NCBI GenBank assembly: GCA_030682615.1
Contig: JAUXNY010000084.1
Location: 1-35,198, forward strand
DNA: 35,198 nt
Source of the DNA: Candidatus Aquicultor sp.
GTDB lineage: Bacteria; Actinomycetota; Aquicultoria; Aquicultorales; Aquicultoraceae
Reading direction: 5' to 3'
The translations under genes and the position numbers were made by a program. Of the stretch, positions 8,136 to 15,443 are shown piece by piece (the stretch's first letter is position 1; each line of letters opens with the position of its first letter). Under the pieces are notes generated by a model. That model was not told the origin of the DNA. It was given only the letters and a program-made list of their open reading frames with translations, and did not search any database.

Positions 8136-9035
8136 ATGGTACAGGCCATTGTGCCGGCTACAACTGCGAATCTGGGACCGGGCTTTGACGTCTTAGGCCT
8201 GGCCTTGAATCTATATAATACGTTCACGCTTTCCGAAATCGAAAGCGGGCTCGTTGTCGAGGCTTCCGGAAACGGGGCCGAGCGTCTTTCCAAGGATGAA
8301 AATAACCTCGCATATATCGCCGCGAAGCGGCTCTTCGATGAGACCGGCCACAGTGTCGGCGGCCTTCGTATCGGCATCGATATGGGCGTGCCCCTGGGGA
8401 GGGGGTTGGGCAGCAGTTCGACGGCGATTGTCGGCGGGTTGGCAGCCGCCAATGAGCTTTGCGGCGGGCAGCTATCCAGGCAGGATATCTTTGCGCTTGC
8501 TACCGAAATAGAAGGACATCCCGACAATGTAGGCCCAGCCATCTTTGGTGGCTTTACCATATGTTATGCACGTCAAGAGGCTGTCCACGCCGTTTCGCTG
8601 AAACCGTCTAACAACATCAAACCGGTGGTGCTTATACCATCGAGCATGCTGGAGACGAAAAAAGCCCGTTCGGTCTTGCCGGAAAGCGTCGCTATGGCCG
8701 ATGCAGTCTTCAATATCGGTAGGTCGAGCATTTTAGTCGCGGCGCTTCTCGAAGGAAGGCCGGATATGCTAAGAGACGCCATGGAAGACCGTCTCCACCA
8801 GCCATACAGAGCGCCCCTTGTACCGGGTATGGACCTGGTAATCGAGGCGCTTAGCAGTTATTCCGATATCGGCGTAGCGCTGAGCGGCGCCGGCCCGAGC
8901 ATTCTCTGTCTCGTAGCGAGGTCGAAAGAGGCCGAATATGTGGAGCTTATTAAAGGGGTGCTCGCGGAGCTTGGCCAGGATTACGCGGTGGTTTCTCTGG
9001 AGTTCGATCTTGAAGGCGTAACTGTCAAGAATTGA
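8136..9035 (+). CDS. thrB: homoserine kinase
   Basis: A 299-residue GHMP-family kinase that phosphorylates homoserine to O-phosphohomoserine, the substrate of the ThrC encoded upstream. The N-terminus VPATTANLGPGFDVLGLAL and the ATP-binding GHMP signature PLGRGLGSSSTA (residues 86-97) are typical, as is the C-terminal GVALSGAGPSILCL loop. ATG 8136 is preceded by GAGGGTAAGG. The 83-bp gap after thrC is longer than elsewhere in the operon but shows no terminator. It completes the lysA-hom-thrC-thrB set. Downstream the order departs from the usual actinobacterial pattern, in which rho would follow. Confidence 0.97.
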   Translation: MVQAIVPATTANLGPGFDVLGLALNLYNTFTLSEIESGLVVEASGNGAERLSKDENNLAYIAAKRLFDETGHSVGGLRIGIDMGVPLGRGLGSSSTAIVGGLAAANELCGGQLSRQDIFALATEIEGHPDNVGPAIFGGFTICYARQEAVHAVSLKPSNNIKPVVLIPSSMLETKKARSVLPESVAMADAVFNIGRSSILVAALLEGRPDMLRDAMEDRLHQPYRAPLVPGMDLVIEALSSYSDIGVALSGAGPSILCLVARSKEAEYVELIKGVLAELGQDYAVVSLEFDLEGVTVKN

Positions 9036-9342
9036 CGAAGCCGGCCGGCAACAGCGTACATATGTCTCTGATTAATCGGTATTCAAGTTGACCTGGCAGC
9101 TAAAACGAGTAAAATAGAATGCAATCAAAGCTTAAGATTACAAGACGGTTTTGATGGTACGCGCATGCGGGGGCTTTACAAAAGCGAACTATCCGTAACC
9201 CCTCGACCTATCCTGTGATTCCATACAGTATATTTTTGTCGGGCCACTGACGTTGTGGTTTCGTTCATCATAATTTGCTTGCATCGGTCGTAAAGGTACG
9301 GTAACATTGGTCGATGCTAAAGCTAGATAGTCAGGAATCGAG
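9036..9342. other. 307-bp intergenic region after thrB, with one possible promoter
   Basis: No gene or known RNA was recognised. A possible plus-strand promoter reads TTGACC (9088-9093), a 16-bp spacer, TAAAAT (9110-9115). A 6-bp inverted repeat GCATCG...CGATGC brackets about 25 nt near 9283-9317. No intrinsic terminator of thrB was found. Confidence 0.35.
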
Positions 9343-9447
9343 ATGGGTTTTTTTAAACGATTACTGCGCTCGTTTGTTCGGGCTGCGCTTATAGCAGTGA
9401 TTCTCTGGTTTATCGAGTGGCTTGTCGAGCCAAGGACCGATGCCTAG
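9343..9447 (+). CDS. possible 34-residue single-span membrane peptide
   Basis: ATG 9343 to TAG 9445-9447 encodes a short protein with a basic head (GFFKRLLRSFVR), one hydrophobic helix (AALIAVILWFIEWLV) and an acidic tail. AGGA at 9333-9336 lies 6 nt before the ATG. The arrangement of basic N-terminus, one helix and short C-terminus is common in small bacterial membrane proteins, but chance cannot be excluded for 34 codons. No family was recognised. It sits between thrB and the phosphoesterase, on the same strand. Confidence 0.4.
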   Translation: MGFFKRLLRSFVRAALIAVILWFIEWLVEPRTDA

Positions 9448-9481
9448 CGCGCCTCGAAGCGTTTCCTCAGAATTGAGCATT

Positions 9482-9567
9482 TTCGCGTATAGCCGGCAAT
9501 AAATCCTGTGATTTTATGCGTGTGTTGTTTTCCGATAGAGGAATGATACGCGAAGGCGTAGCGCCTT
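9482..9567 (+). repeat. inverted repeat and small hairpin upstream of the phosphoesterase gene
   Basis: TTCGCGTAT (9482-9490) is perfectly complementary to ATACGCGAA (9546-9554), separated by 55 nt. Its right arm abuts a second hairpin, AAGGCG-TAG-CGCCTT (9553-9567). Both lie 40-125 bp before the start of the phosphoesterase-cpgS operon, so they could be an operator or a leader RNA fold. The T-run expected for a terminator is absent. Confidence 0.45.
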
Positions 9568-9606
9568 GATTTGTCGAGAGCGCGTCGTGAAAGGAAAGGA
9601 ATTCTT

Positions 9607-10416
9607 ATGGGCGATAAAGCCCCTATTACAATTGCACACATCTCTGACCTGCATATAGGGTCACAATATTTTATACCGAACCTTTTGAGTAGAACCATAG
9701 AGGAGCTCAACGAACTCAAACCCGACGCCGTTATATGCACCGGTGATTTTACAGACGCGGGCTTTCGCCAGGAGTACACGACGGCGCAGATGTTTTTGTC
9801 GACGATAGAGTGCGAGCGTCGTCTCTTCATACCCGGCAATCACGATTCGAGGAATGTAGGATACGTCCACTTCGAGGAATTGTTCGGCGAGCGCGACCGC
9901 GTGCTCACGTTCGACCGTATGATGATAGTCGGCACCGATTCAAGCGAGCCCGACCTCGACAACGGCCGTATCGGCCGCGAGCGGTATGCTTGGTTGAAAG
10001 ATGCTTTCGAAGACGACAACTACTTCAAGGTTCTCGCTCTCCACCACCACCTACTTCCGATTCCCGGCACCGGTCGCGAGCGAAGCATGGTTTACGATGC
10101 CGGCGATTTGCTTGAAGTCTTGATCGATTGCGGCATCGACCTCGTTCTATGCGGCCACAAGCATGTGCCGTATGTGTGGAGGCTCGAGAGCCTGGTGGTA
10201 GTAAACGCGGGTACCGCTTCCAGCCTGCGGCTTCGCGGCAAGACGAAACCATGTTATAACATCATCGAGATAGATGAGCGGGACAACATAAAAATATACC
10301 GGAAATATCCCTACGGGGGTCGTGAGCTTATCGCCGAATTCTCGTGCGATGATAGGAATTACTGCAAGTGGGAGCGGGTTGAGGTTGATGTAGTATCGGG
10401 AGGTGGCCGGCCATAA
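9607..10416 (+). CDS. calcineurin-like metallophosphoesterase, candidate cyclic phosphodiester hydrolase
   Basis: 269 residues with the complete dimetal set of the calcineurin-like phosphoesterase family: HISDLHIGS (D14, H16), GDFTDAG (D47), PGNHDSR (N78, H79), LALHHH, and CGHKHVP (GHxH). The size and motif order resemble class III cyclic-nucleotide phosphodiesterases (CpdA/Rv0805 type). ATG 9607 is chosen because AAGGA (9596-9600) lies 6 nt upstream; the frame is open 12 codons further, to TTG 9571, without a ribosome binding site there. Its stop overlaps the apparent start of the cyclic 2,3-diphosphoglycerate synthetase gene. This context makes hydrolysis of cyclic 2,3-diphosphoglycerate the most attractive substrate hypothesis; the family alone does not define substrate. 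Confidence 0.9.
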   Translation: MGDKAPITIAHISDLHIGSQYFIPNLLSRTIEELNELKPDAVICTGDFTDAGFRQEYTTAQMFLSTIECERRLFIPGNHDSRNVGYVHFEELFGERDRVLTFDRMMIVGTDSSEPDLDNGRIGRERYAWLKDAFEDDNYFKVLALHHHLLPIPGTGRERSMVYDAGDLLEVLIDCGIDLVLCGHKHVPYVWRLESLVVVNAGTASSLRLRGKTKPCYNIIEIDERDNIKIYRKYPYGGRELIAEFSCDDRNYCKWERVEVDVVSGGGRP

Positions 10417-11771
10417 CTCGGGCGATCGCGCTTATCGATGGCGAACACTATCCCCCGGTCATCAAGTCCGCTTTGGAAACCCTCGCGAATAATCATGACT
10501 ATAATGTGGTCGGAGCGGTCTTCGTCGGCGGTCTCGAGAAGCTATCCGAAAAGGGCGAGTTCGATGACCTTGGTTGCCCGGTTATCAAAGAAGAGAACGC
10601 TCTGACGGCAATCCTGACGGCGATTGAGCGTTTTGACCCGGAAATCGTTGTAGACCTTAGTGACGAGCCGGTCATAGGATATAAGGAGCGATTTTTCTAC
10701 GCCAGCCACGTGTTGGCGAAGGGTATCCCGTATATCGGGGCCGATTTTTGGTTCTACCCGCCGACTTTCCAGAAAGTCTTGAAGAAACCATCGCTTAGTG
10801 TGATCGGGACTGGTAAGCGCGTGGGTAAGACCGCGCTTACCGGCTTTATCTGCCGTCACCTCGATGAGGCGGGTTACAGGCCGGGAGTTATCGCGATGGG
10901 GCGCGGAGGGCCGCCCGCGCCGGAGTTGATAGAGGGTCGAAAAATCGAGCTGACCCCGGAATATTTGCTAAACCTGGCGCGCTCGGGCAAACATGCCGCC
11001 TCCGACTACTTGGAGGACGCCCTGACGAGCCGTATCACGGCAATCGGGTGTCGCCGCTGCGGCGGGGGGCTTGCCGGTCAACCGTTTATTTCAAATGTAT
11101 CCGCCGGCGCCAAACTCGCCAATGAGCTCGACATCGACCTCGTCGTTTTAGAGGGGTCCGGCTCGGCGTTGCCGCCGGTCCATGCGGACGCTCATATTCT
11201 TACAATCGGGGCCGGACAGCCGATAGACTATATCGATGGATACTTCGGGACATACCGGGTGCTCTTGTCCGATTTGGTTATCGTATCGATGTGCGAGCCG
11301 CCAATCGCGGACAAAGACAAGGTCGAGCAGCTAGACCAAGCGATAAGAAGTATTAAACCGGAAGCGAAGATAGCGCATACGATTTTCAGGCCGAAGCCGC
11401 TCCAGCCGATAGCGGGCAAACGCGTGTTTTTTGCGACAACGGCTCCGCCCTCGATGAAGGGCAAGCTCGCGTCTCACCTTGAAAAGACATACGATGCCGA
11501 GGTGGTCGGCGTAAGCACCAATTTATCTAACCGTAAATTGTTGCGTCAAGATATCGAAGCGGCCGAAGGGAAGTTCACGACGCTTTTGACCGAATTGAAG
11601 GCGGCGGCGGTCGATGTGGTGACAAGCATCGGTTTCGACCTGGGCCTCGAAGTCGTATATATGGATAACTTGCCCATTGTTATCGGGGGCGATGGCGACC
11701 TCGAAGAGTTGGTCACCTGGGTTGCCGACCGGGCAAAGGAAAACTTTACAGGCGGGAAGAGCAGTGATTAG
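10413..11771 (+). CDS. cpgS: cyclic 2,3-diphosphoglycerate synthetase, apparent ATA start
   Basis: Recognised as the cDPG synthetase family, which closes 2,3-diphosphoglycerate to its cyclic form with ATP. Visible marks are a P-loop GTGKRVGKT (about residues 132-140), MGRGGPPAPELI, a C-x2-C pair (CRRC) followed by GGGLAGQPF, VVLEGSGSALPPV, and a late VVTSIGFDLGLEVVYMDN. The first conventional start is TTG 10473, but the family-like N-terminus (TRAIALIDGEHYPPVI) is encoded upstream of it. There GGGAGGTGG (10398-10406) is followed 6 nt later by ATA 10413, which overlaps the upstream stop as ATAA. From that codon the protein has 452 residues. The frame is closed by TGA 10386-10388 and has no ATG, GTG or TTG between. 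The 2-phosphoglycerate kinase gene overlaps its 3' end by 8 bp. Confidence 0.9.
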   Translation: MTRAIALIDGEHYPPVIKSALETLANNHDYNVVGAVFVGGLEKLSEKGEFDDLGCPVIKEENALTAILTAIERFDPEIVVDLSDEPVIGYKERFFYASHVLAKGIPYIGADFWFYPPTFQKVLKKPSLSVIGTGKRVGKTALTGFICRHLDEAGYRPGVIAMGRGGPPAPELIEGRKIELTPEYLLNLARSGKHAASDYLEDALTSRITAIGCRRCGGGLAGQPFISNVSAGAKLANELDIDLVVLEGSGSALPPVHADAHILTIGAGQPIDYIDGYFGTYRVLLSDLVIVSMCEPPIADKDKVEQLDQAIRSIKPEAKIAHTIFRPKPLQPIAGKRVFFATTAPPSMKGKLASHLEKTYDAEVVGVSTNLSNRKLLRQDIEAAEGKFTTLLTELKAAAVDVVTSIGFDLGLEVVYMDNLPIVIGGDGDLEELVTWVADRAKENFTGGKSSD

Positions 11772-12714
11772 AGACAACGAGGACAGACCACAAATCGTAA
11801 TCAGCGACGACCAGCACGGCTTGCCTTTTTCGAAGGGATTGGTAGCAACCTCGTTAACGGCAACGGGTTTATCTCCGAGCCGGTCGCATAAGATAGCCAG
11901 GATTATCGAGCAGCATTTGATTAAGACCGGCAGGTTTTCGATAGGCGTTGAGGAACTGCGCCAAGTCGTTTACGAACAGCTTCTTTCACATGAGGGCAAA
12001 GGGTATGCCGATACTTACAGGCGTTGGCAGACGTTGCTCCATATCGACCGCCCGATGATAATTCTTATCGGCGGGACCACCGGTGTCGGAAAATCGACCA
12101 TTGCGACCACGCTCGCTCATCGCCTGGGAATCACTCATATCGTCGCTACAGATGCATTGCGCGAGGTCATGAGAATCGTTCTCTCGGAAGAATTGATACC
12201 GGCACTCCATGAGTCGACTTTCTTGGCGTATAAGGCGATTAACAGGCCAATCGAGGGCGACCCGCTGGTAGCGGGCTTTCGCGAGCAGACCAAGGTCGTC
12301 GCGGTAGGTGTGAGAGCCGTTGTGGACCGGGCGATCAAGGAAGGTCTAAACATGGTCATCGAGGGCGTCCACGTCGTGCCCGGTTTTATTCGAAGCCGGT
12401 TATCCGAAAAAGCGGTCATCATACCGCTGATAATAACGGTCGACAGCGAGGAGCTGCACCGGAGCCACTTCTATGTCCGAGACGTGCAGACCGAAGGCTC
12501 ACGGCCTTACGAGCGTTACCGCGAGAATTTTGAATCGATTCGCAGGATCGGCAAGTATATCGTAGATTTGGCCCACGAGTACGATATTCCGGTTTTGACC
12601 AGCCACAGCCTGGATAAGACGATAATCGCCGCCCAAGAAGTCGTATTGAATCGTGTTTTAGGGCCGGTCGAGGATGCCGTCAAAGGCTCGCTCGACGAGG
12701 AGCCAGAGGATTAA
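11764..12714 (+). CDS. 2-phosphoglycerate kinase with N-terminal ATP-cone
   Basis: 316 residues. The C-terminal P-loop kinase domain starts MIILIGGTTGVGKST (Walker A, residues 103-112) and continues with HIVATDALREVMR and VIEGVHVVPGF, as in archaeal 2-phosphoglycerate kinase. This enzyme converts 2-phosphoglycerate to 2,3-diphosphoglycerate, the precursor used by the synthetase encoded just upstream. Residues about 11-92 resemble an ATP-cone (LPFSKGLVATSLTATGL, then RRWQTL), a nucleotide-sensing regulatory domain known in this kinase family. GTG 11764 is chosen because GGCGGGAAG lies about 5 nt upstream and the gene then overlaps cpgS by 8 bp. The frame is open to 11677 but only inside cpgS. 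Together the pair forms the complete cDPG pathway from a glycolytic intermediate. Confidence 0.92.
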   Translation: MIRDNEDRPQIVISDDQHGLPFSKGLVATSLTATGLSPSRSHKIARIIEQHLIKTGRFSIGVEELRQVVYEQLLSHEGKGYADTYRRWQTLLHIDRPMIILIGGTTGVGKSTIATTLAHRLGITHIVATDALREVMRIVLSEELIPALHESTFLAYKAINRPIEGDPLVAGFREQTKVVAVGVRAVVDRAIKEGLNMVIEGVHVVPGFIRSRLSEKAVIIPLIITVDSEELHRSHFYVRDVQTEGSRPYERYRENFESIRRIGKYIVDLAHEYDIPVLTSHSLDKTIIAAQEVVLNRVLGPVEDAVKGSLDEEPED

Positions 12715-12778
12715 GGACCATACCCTCACGAACTCTTAAGCTCACGCTCGTAGCGTCTTCTGGGGCGCCGTGTGGAAG

Positions 12779-12811
12779 TATACTCAACAGCATCGTTAGA
12801 CGCTTGTTGAG
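12779..12811 (+). promoter_or_regulatory. possible -10 element and leader hairpin before the transaldolase gene
   Basis: TATACT (12779-12784) resembles a -10 box but has only a weak -35. It overlaps a perfect 7-bp inverted repeat, CTCAACA (12783-12789) and TGTTGAG (12805-12811), lying 16 nt before the AGGAGG of the next gene. Confidence 0.35.
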
Positions 12812-12833
12812 CGATTTATTCTAGGAGGATTAA

Positions 12834-13490
12834 ATGAAGCTTTTTATCGATACCGCCAACATCGAGCATATCAAGGAGATGAATTCGCTCGGGATTATCT
12901 GCGGCGTAACGACAAACCCCTCTCTTTGCAGCAAGGAGGGCGGGGATTTCAAGACGTCGATTGCCGAGATAGCGTCGATTGTGGATGGTCCCATCAGTGC
13001 GGAGGCGGTCAGCGTGACGCGCGAGGGTATCGTCGAAGAAGGCCGTGAACTGGCCGCCATCGCCCCGAACGTCGTTGTCAAGATACCGATGATGGAAGAG
13101 GGGCTTGCCGCGACTAAAATTCTCAGCGCCGAGGGTATAAAGGTGAACATGACACTAATATTCTCGGCAAACCAGGCACTCTTGGCTGCGCAAGTCGGAG
13201 CGTCTTTCGTCAGTCCGTTCATCGGGAGGCTCGATGATATTGGCCAAGATGGTGTAGAGCTACTTGACAGCATCGGCTCTATCTACGATATTTATGGTAT
13301 CAAAACCGAAATCATATCAGCCAGTATCCGGCATCCTCTCCATGTAACTCAATCCGCATTAGCGGGCGCGGATATAGCGACGGTTCCGCATAATATTCTA
13401 AAAGCAATGGTCAAGCATCCGCTTACAGACATCGGAATCGAGAGATTTCTCGAGGATTGGAAAAAACTTCAGGAGACCGCGTGCAAATAA
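12834..13490 (+). CDS. TalC/FSA-type transaldolase
   Basis: 218-residue class I aldolase of the small transaldolase / fructose-6-phosphate aldolase group. The N-terminus [16 protein letters not shown], the GVTTNPSL motif, and the Schiff-base lysine K83 in NVVVKIPM are diagnostic. [10 protein letters not shown] and SIRHPLHV, then [12 protein letters not shown], complete the barrel. The expected reaction is dihydroxyacetone-type transfer between sugar phosphates in the non-oxidative pentose-phosphate pathway; whether it acts as transaldolase or F6P aldolase cannot be told from sequence alone. ATG 12834 has AGGAGG 6 nt upstream. It follows the cDPG genes by 119 bp and precedes rho by 67 bp, so it may belong to either unit. 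Confidence 0.94.
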   Translation: MKLFIDTANIEHIKEMNSLGIICGVTTNPSLCSKEGGDFKTSIAEIASIVDGPISAEAVSVTREGIVEEGRELAAIAPNVVVKIPMMEEGLAATKILSAEGIKVNMTLIFSANQALLAAQVGASFVSPFIGRLDDIGQDGVELLDSIGSIYDIYGIKTEIISASIRHPLHVTQSALAGADIATVPHNILKAMVKHPLTDIGIERFLEDWKKLQETACK

Positions 13491-13557
13491 AGAAATATTC
13501 CGCCCAACGCCAAAATAGACCACAGAGCAATATTTATTTAGTAAAGAAGGTGAAGAC

Positions 13558-14961
13558 GTGAACAAAACACAACTTGAATCGAAGACATTAGCGGAGTTGC
13601 GACCTATCGCAATGGAGTTGGGTATAAAGAGTGTCGCGACGCTAAGAAAGAGCGAACTCGTAGACGCGATTACGGGCGCTCACGAAAAAACCGGGGCAAG
13701 GCCGGCAAGCACCCAGCAACCAGCGCTTGCCGCGCAACCGAGCCATGCGGCTCTAGCAGAGGCGCCGTCGGCGGGGGCAACGGTGACCGAAACACATACG
13801 GAAGCGAGACGGGCGCCAAGGGTGCAGGTAGCCGAGGAGGCTCGAGACGAGAAGTTGCTTCTGCGTAAAGGCATTCTCGACATCTTGGGAGACGGCTACG
13901 GCTTTTTACGGACGCAAGGGTATCTGCCGAGCGAAGGCGATATTTATGTTTCGTTGTCGCAGATACGCCGCTTTAGCCTGCGGCGCGGAGACGAGGTGGA
14001 GGGCCAAGTTAGGTCACCTAAGGATACCGAGAAGTACAACGCGCTTCTTCGTATCGAGGCAGTCAACGGGGCGGAGCCGGACGCCGCGCGCACGCGCGCA
14101 CAGTTCGAGTCGCTCACGCCTATCTATCCGAACGAGAGATTTATCCTGGAAACCAAGCCAAACGATGTGACGACACGAATTATCGACTTGGTCGCACCGA
14201 TTGGAAAAGGGCAGCGTGGTCTGATCGTATCGCCGCCGAAGGCCGGTAAGACGACCATTCTGAAGCAGATAGCCAATGCGATAACCACCAACAACCCGGA
14301 AGTCCACATGATGGCTTTGCTCGTCGATGAGCGACCCGAAGAGGTCACCGATATGGAGCGCTCCATCAAGGGCGAGGTCGTGAGTTCGACCTTCGACCAG
14401 CCGGCGGATAACCATGTCCAAGTCGCCGAGCTCGTTCTCGAGCGGGCAAAACGCCTGGTCGAGCACGGACGCGACGTAGTCATCATGCTCGACAGTGTTA
14501 CCAGACTGGCCAGGGCATACAACTTGACGATACCGGCGAGCGGGAGAATTCTCTCCGGCGGTGTCGACTCGACCGCGCTCTTTCCACCGAAGCGATTCTT
14601 TGGAGCGGCGCGAAATATCGAATTCGGTGGTAGCCTGACAATTTTAGCTACGGCCCTGGTCGATACCGGCAGCAGGATGGACGAGGTCATCTTCGAGGAA
14701 TTCAAAGGGACCGGCAATATGGAACTCCATCTCGACCGCCGACTCGCCGACAAGCGAATATTCCCGGCAATCGATATCGACAAGTCCGGAACGCGTAAGG
14801 AAGAGCTTATCCTGCCACCCGATGAGGCCCAGCTTATCTGGAAACTCAGAAGGGTGCTTCATGCGCTCGACTCGGGCGCGTCGATCGAGCTTCTCATCGA
14901 TAAAATGAGGGAGACTAAGTCGAATACAGAGTTTTTGATGCAGATTTCGAAATCGCGGTAG
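13558..14961 (+). CDS. rho: transcription termination factor Rho
   Basis: 467-residue hexameric RNA-dependent ATPase. Residues 1-42 form the Rho_N SAP-like helical domain. About 45-95 is a low-complexity Ala/Pro/Thr-rich linker, a short version of the long inserts typical of actinobacterial Rho. The cold-shock RNA-binding domain ([15 protein letters not shown], residues 105-118) follows. The ATPase has Walker A SPPKAGKT (225-232), [10 protein letters not shown], Walker [17 protein letters not shown], and the Q/R-loop region near [24 protein letters not shown] 13558 has GAAGGTGAAG upstream. In other actinobacteria rho directly follows thrB; here the cDPG cluster and the transaldolase lie between them. 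Confidence 0.97.
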   Translation: MNKTQLESKTLAELRPIAMELGIKSVATLRKSELVDAITGAHEKTGARPASTQQPALAAQPSHAALAEAPSAGATVTETHTEARRAPRVQVAEEARDEKLLLRKGILDILGDGYGFLRTQGYLPSEGDIYVSLSQIRRFSLRRGDEVEGQVRSPKDTEKYNALLRIEAVNGAEPDAARTRAQFESLTPIYPNERFILETKPNDVTTRIIDLVAPIGKGQRGLIVSPPKAGKTTILKQIANAITTNNPEVHMMALLVDERPEEVTDMERSIKGEVVSSTFDQPADNHVQVAELVLERAKRLVEHGRDVVIMLDSVTRLARAYNLTIPASGRILSGGVDSTALFPPKRFFGAARNIEFGGSLTILATALVDTGSRMDEVIFEEFKGTGNMELHLDRRLADKRIFPAIDIDKSGTRKEELILPPDEAQLIWKLRRVLHALDSGASIELLIDKMRETKSNTEFLMQISKSR

Positions 14962-15016
14962 CGGTCCTTGCACCGATAGCCATTTCAAAGCTATTTTCGG
15001 AGTAGGTCTTCTTTTG

Positions 15017-15045
15017 TTGTCAATCAAAACCTGATATGTTATAAC
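15017..15045 (+). promoter_or_regulatory. promoter of rpmE
   Basis: TTGTCA (15017-15022), a 17-bp spacer, and TATAAC (15040-15045). Transcription would start near 15052, giving a leader of about 85 nt that contains the two hairpins before rpmE. Confidence 0.7.
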
Positions 15046-15066
15046 ATTAGTGCAGTTTTAACTAAT

Positions 15067-15124
15067 TTTAACTGAGGTTAAAGTTCACGGCAGCGGGATA
15101 TATTCTGCTGTGAACTATTTTTTT
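15067..15124 (+). promoter_or_regulatory. rpmE leader: two hairpins, the second terminator-like and abutting the ribosome binding site
   Basis: The first hairpin is TTTAAC-TGAG-GTTAAA (15067-15082). The second pairs AGTTCACGGCAG (15082-15093) with CTGCTGTGAACT (15105-15116), 12 bp with one G-U, and is followed by A and seven T residues (15118-15124). The rpmE Shine-Dalgarno GGAGGTGA starts at the next base. The two stems share base 15082, so they compete at their junction. The layout suits an attenuator or an L31-type ribosomal-protein leader that controls rpmE. It could instead be a plain terminator of rho-side transcripts, but the promoter at 15017 lies upstream of it. Confidence 0.6.
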
Positions 15125-15137
15125 GGAGGTGAAAGTC

Positions 15138-15380
15138 GTGAGAAAAGGGATTCATCCCGACTATGTCAAGTCGCAGGTGTCCTGCTCATGTGGCGAGACT
15201 TTTGAGACGCATTCAACGAAGTCTGAGTTGAAGATAGAGCTTTGCTCGAAATGCCATCCGTTCTATACCGGAAAGCAGAAACTTGTCGATAGCGGCGGCC
15301 GTGTACAGCGATTCCAGAAGAAATATGGTCTGGCCGTCACAAACGCCGAAGAGGAAGAGAAGAAAGCCGAAAAAGAGTAA
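15138..15380 (+). CDS. rpmE: ribosomal protein bL31, zinc-binding form
   Basis: 80 residues from GTG 15138, which has GGAGGTGA (15125-15132) at 5-nt spacing and gives the canonical MRKGIHPDY start; the frame is open 5 codons further without need. Four cysteines (C16, C18, C36, C39) form the zinc ribbon of the C-plus L31 type, so this is the zinc-replete paralogue. [12 protein letters not shown] and [11 protein letters not shown] are conserved. An acidic-basic tail ([10 protein letters not shown]) extends past the usual end. It lies between rho and prfA, as in other actinobacteria, with its own promoter and structured leader. Confidence 0.97.
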   Translation: MRKGIHPDYVKSQVSCSCGETFETHSTKSELKIELCSKCHPFYTGKQKLVDSGGRVQRFQKKYGLAVTNAEEEEKKAEKE

Positions 15381-15443
15381 GCTTAAGCAACACGATAATT
15401 CGATAATCACACGTAGTAATAAGGGCGATATAGGCTAGGTATT

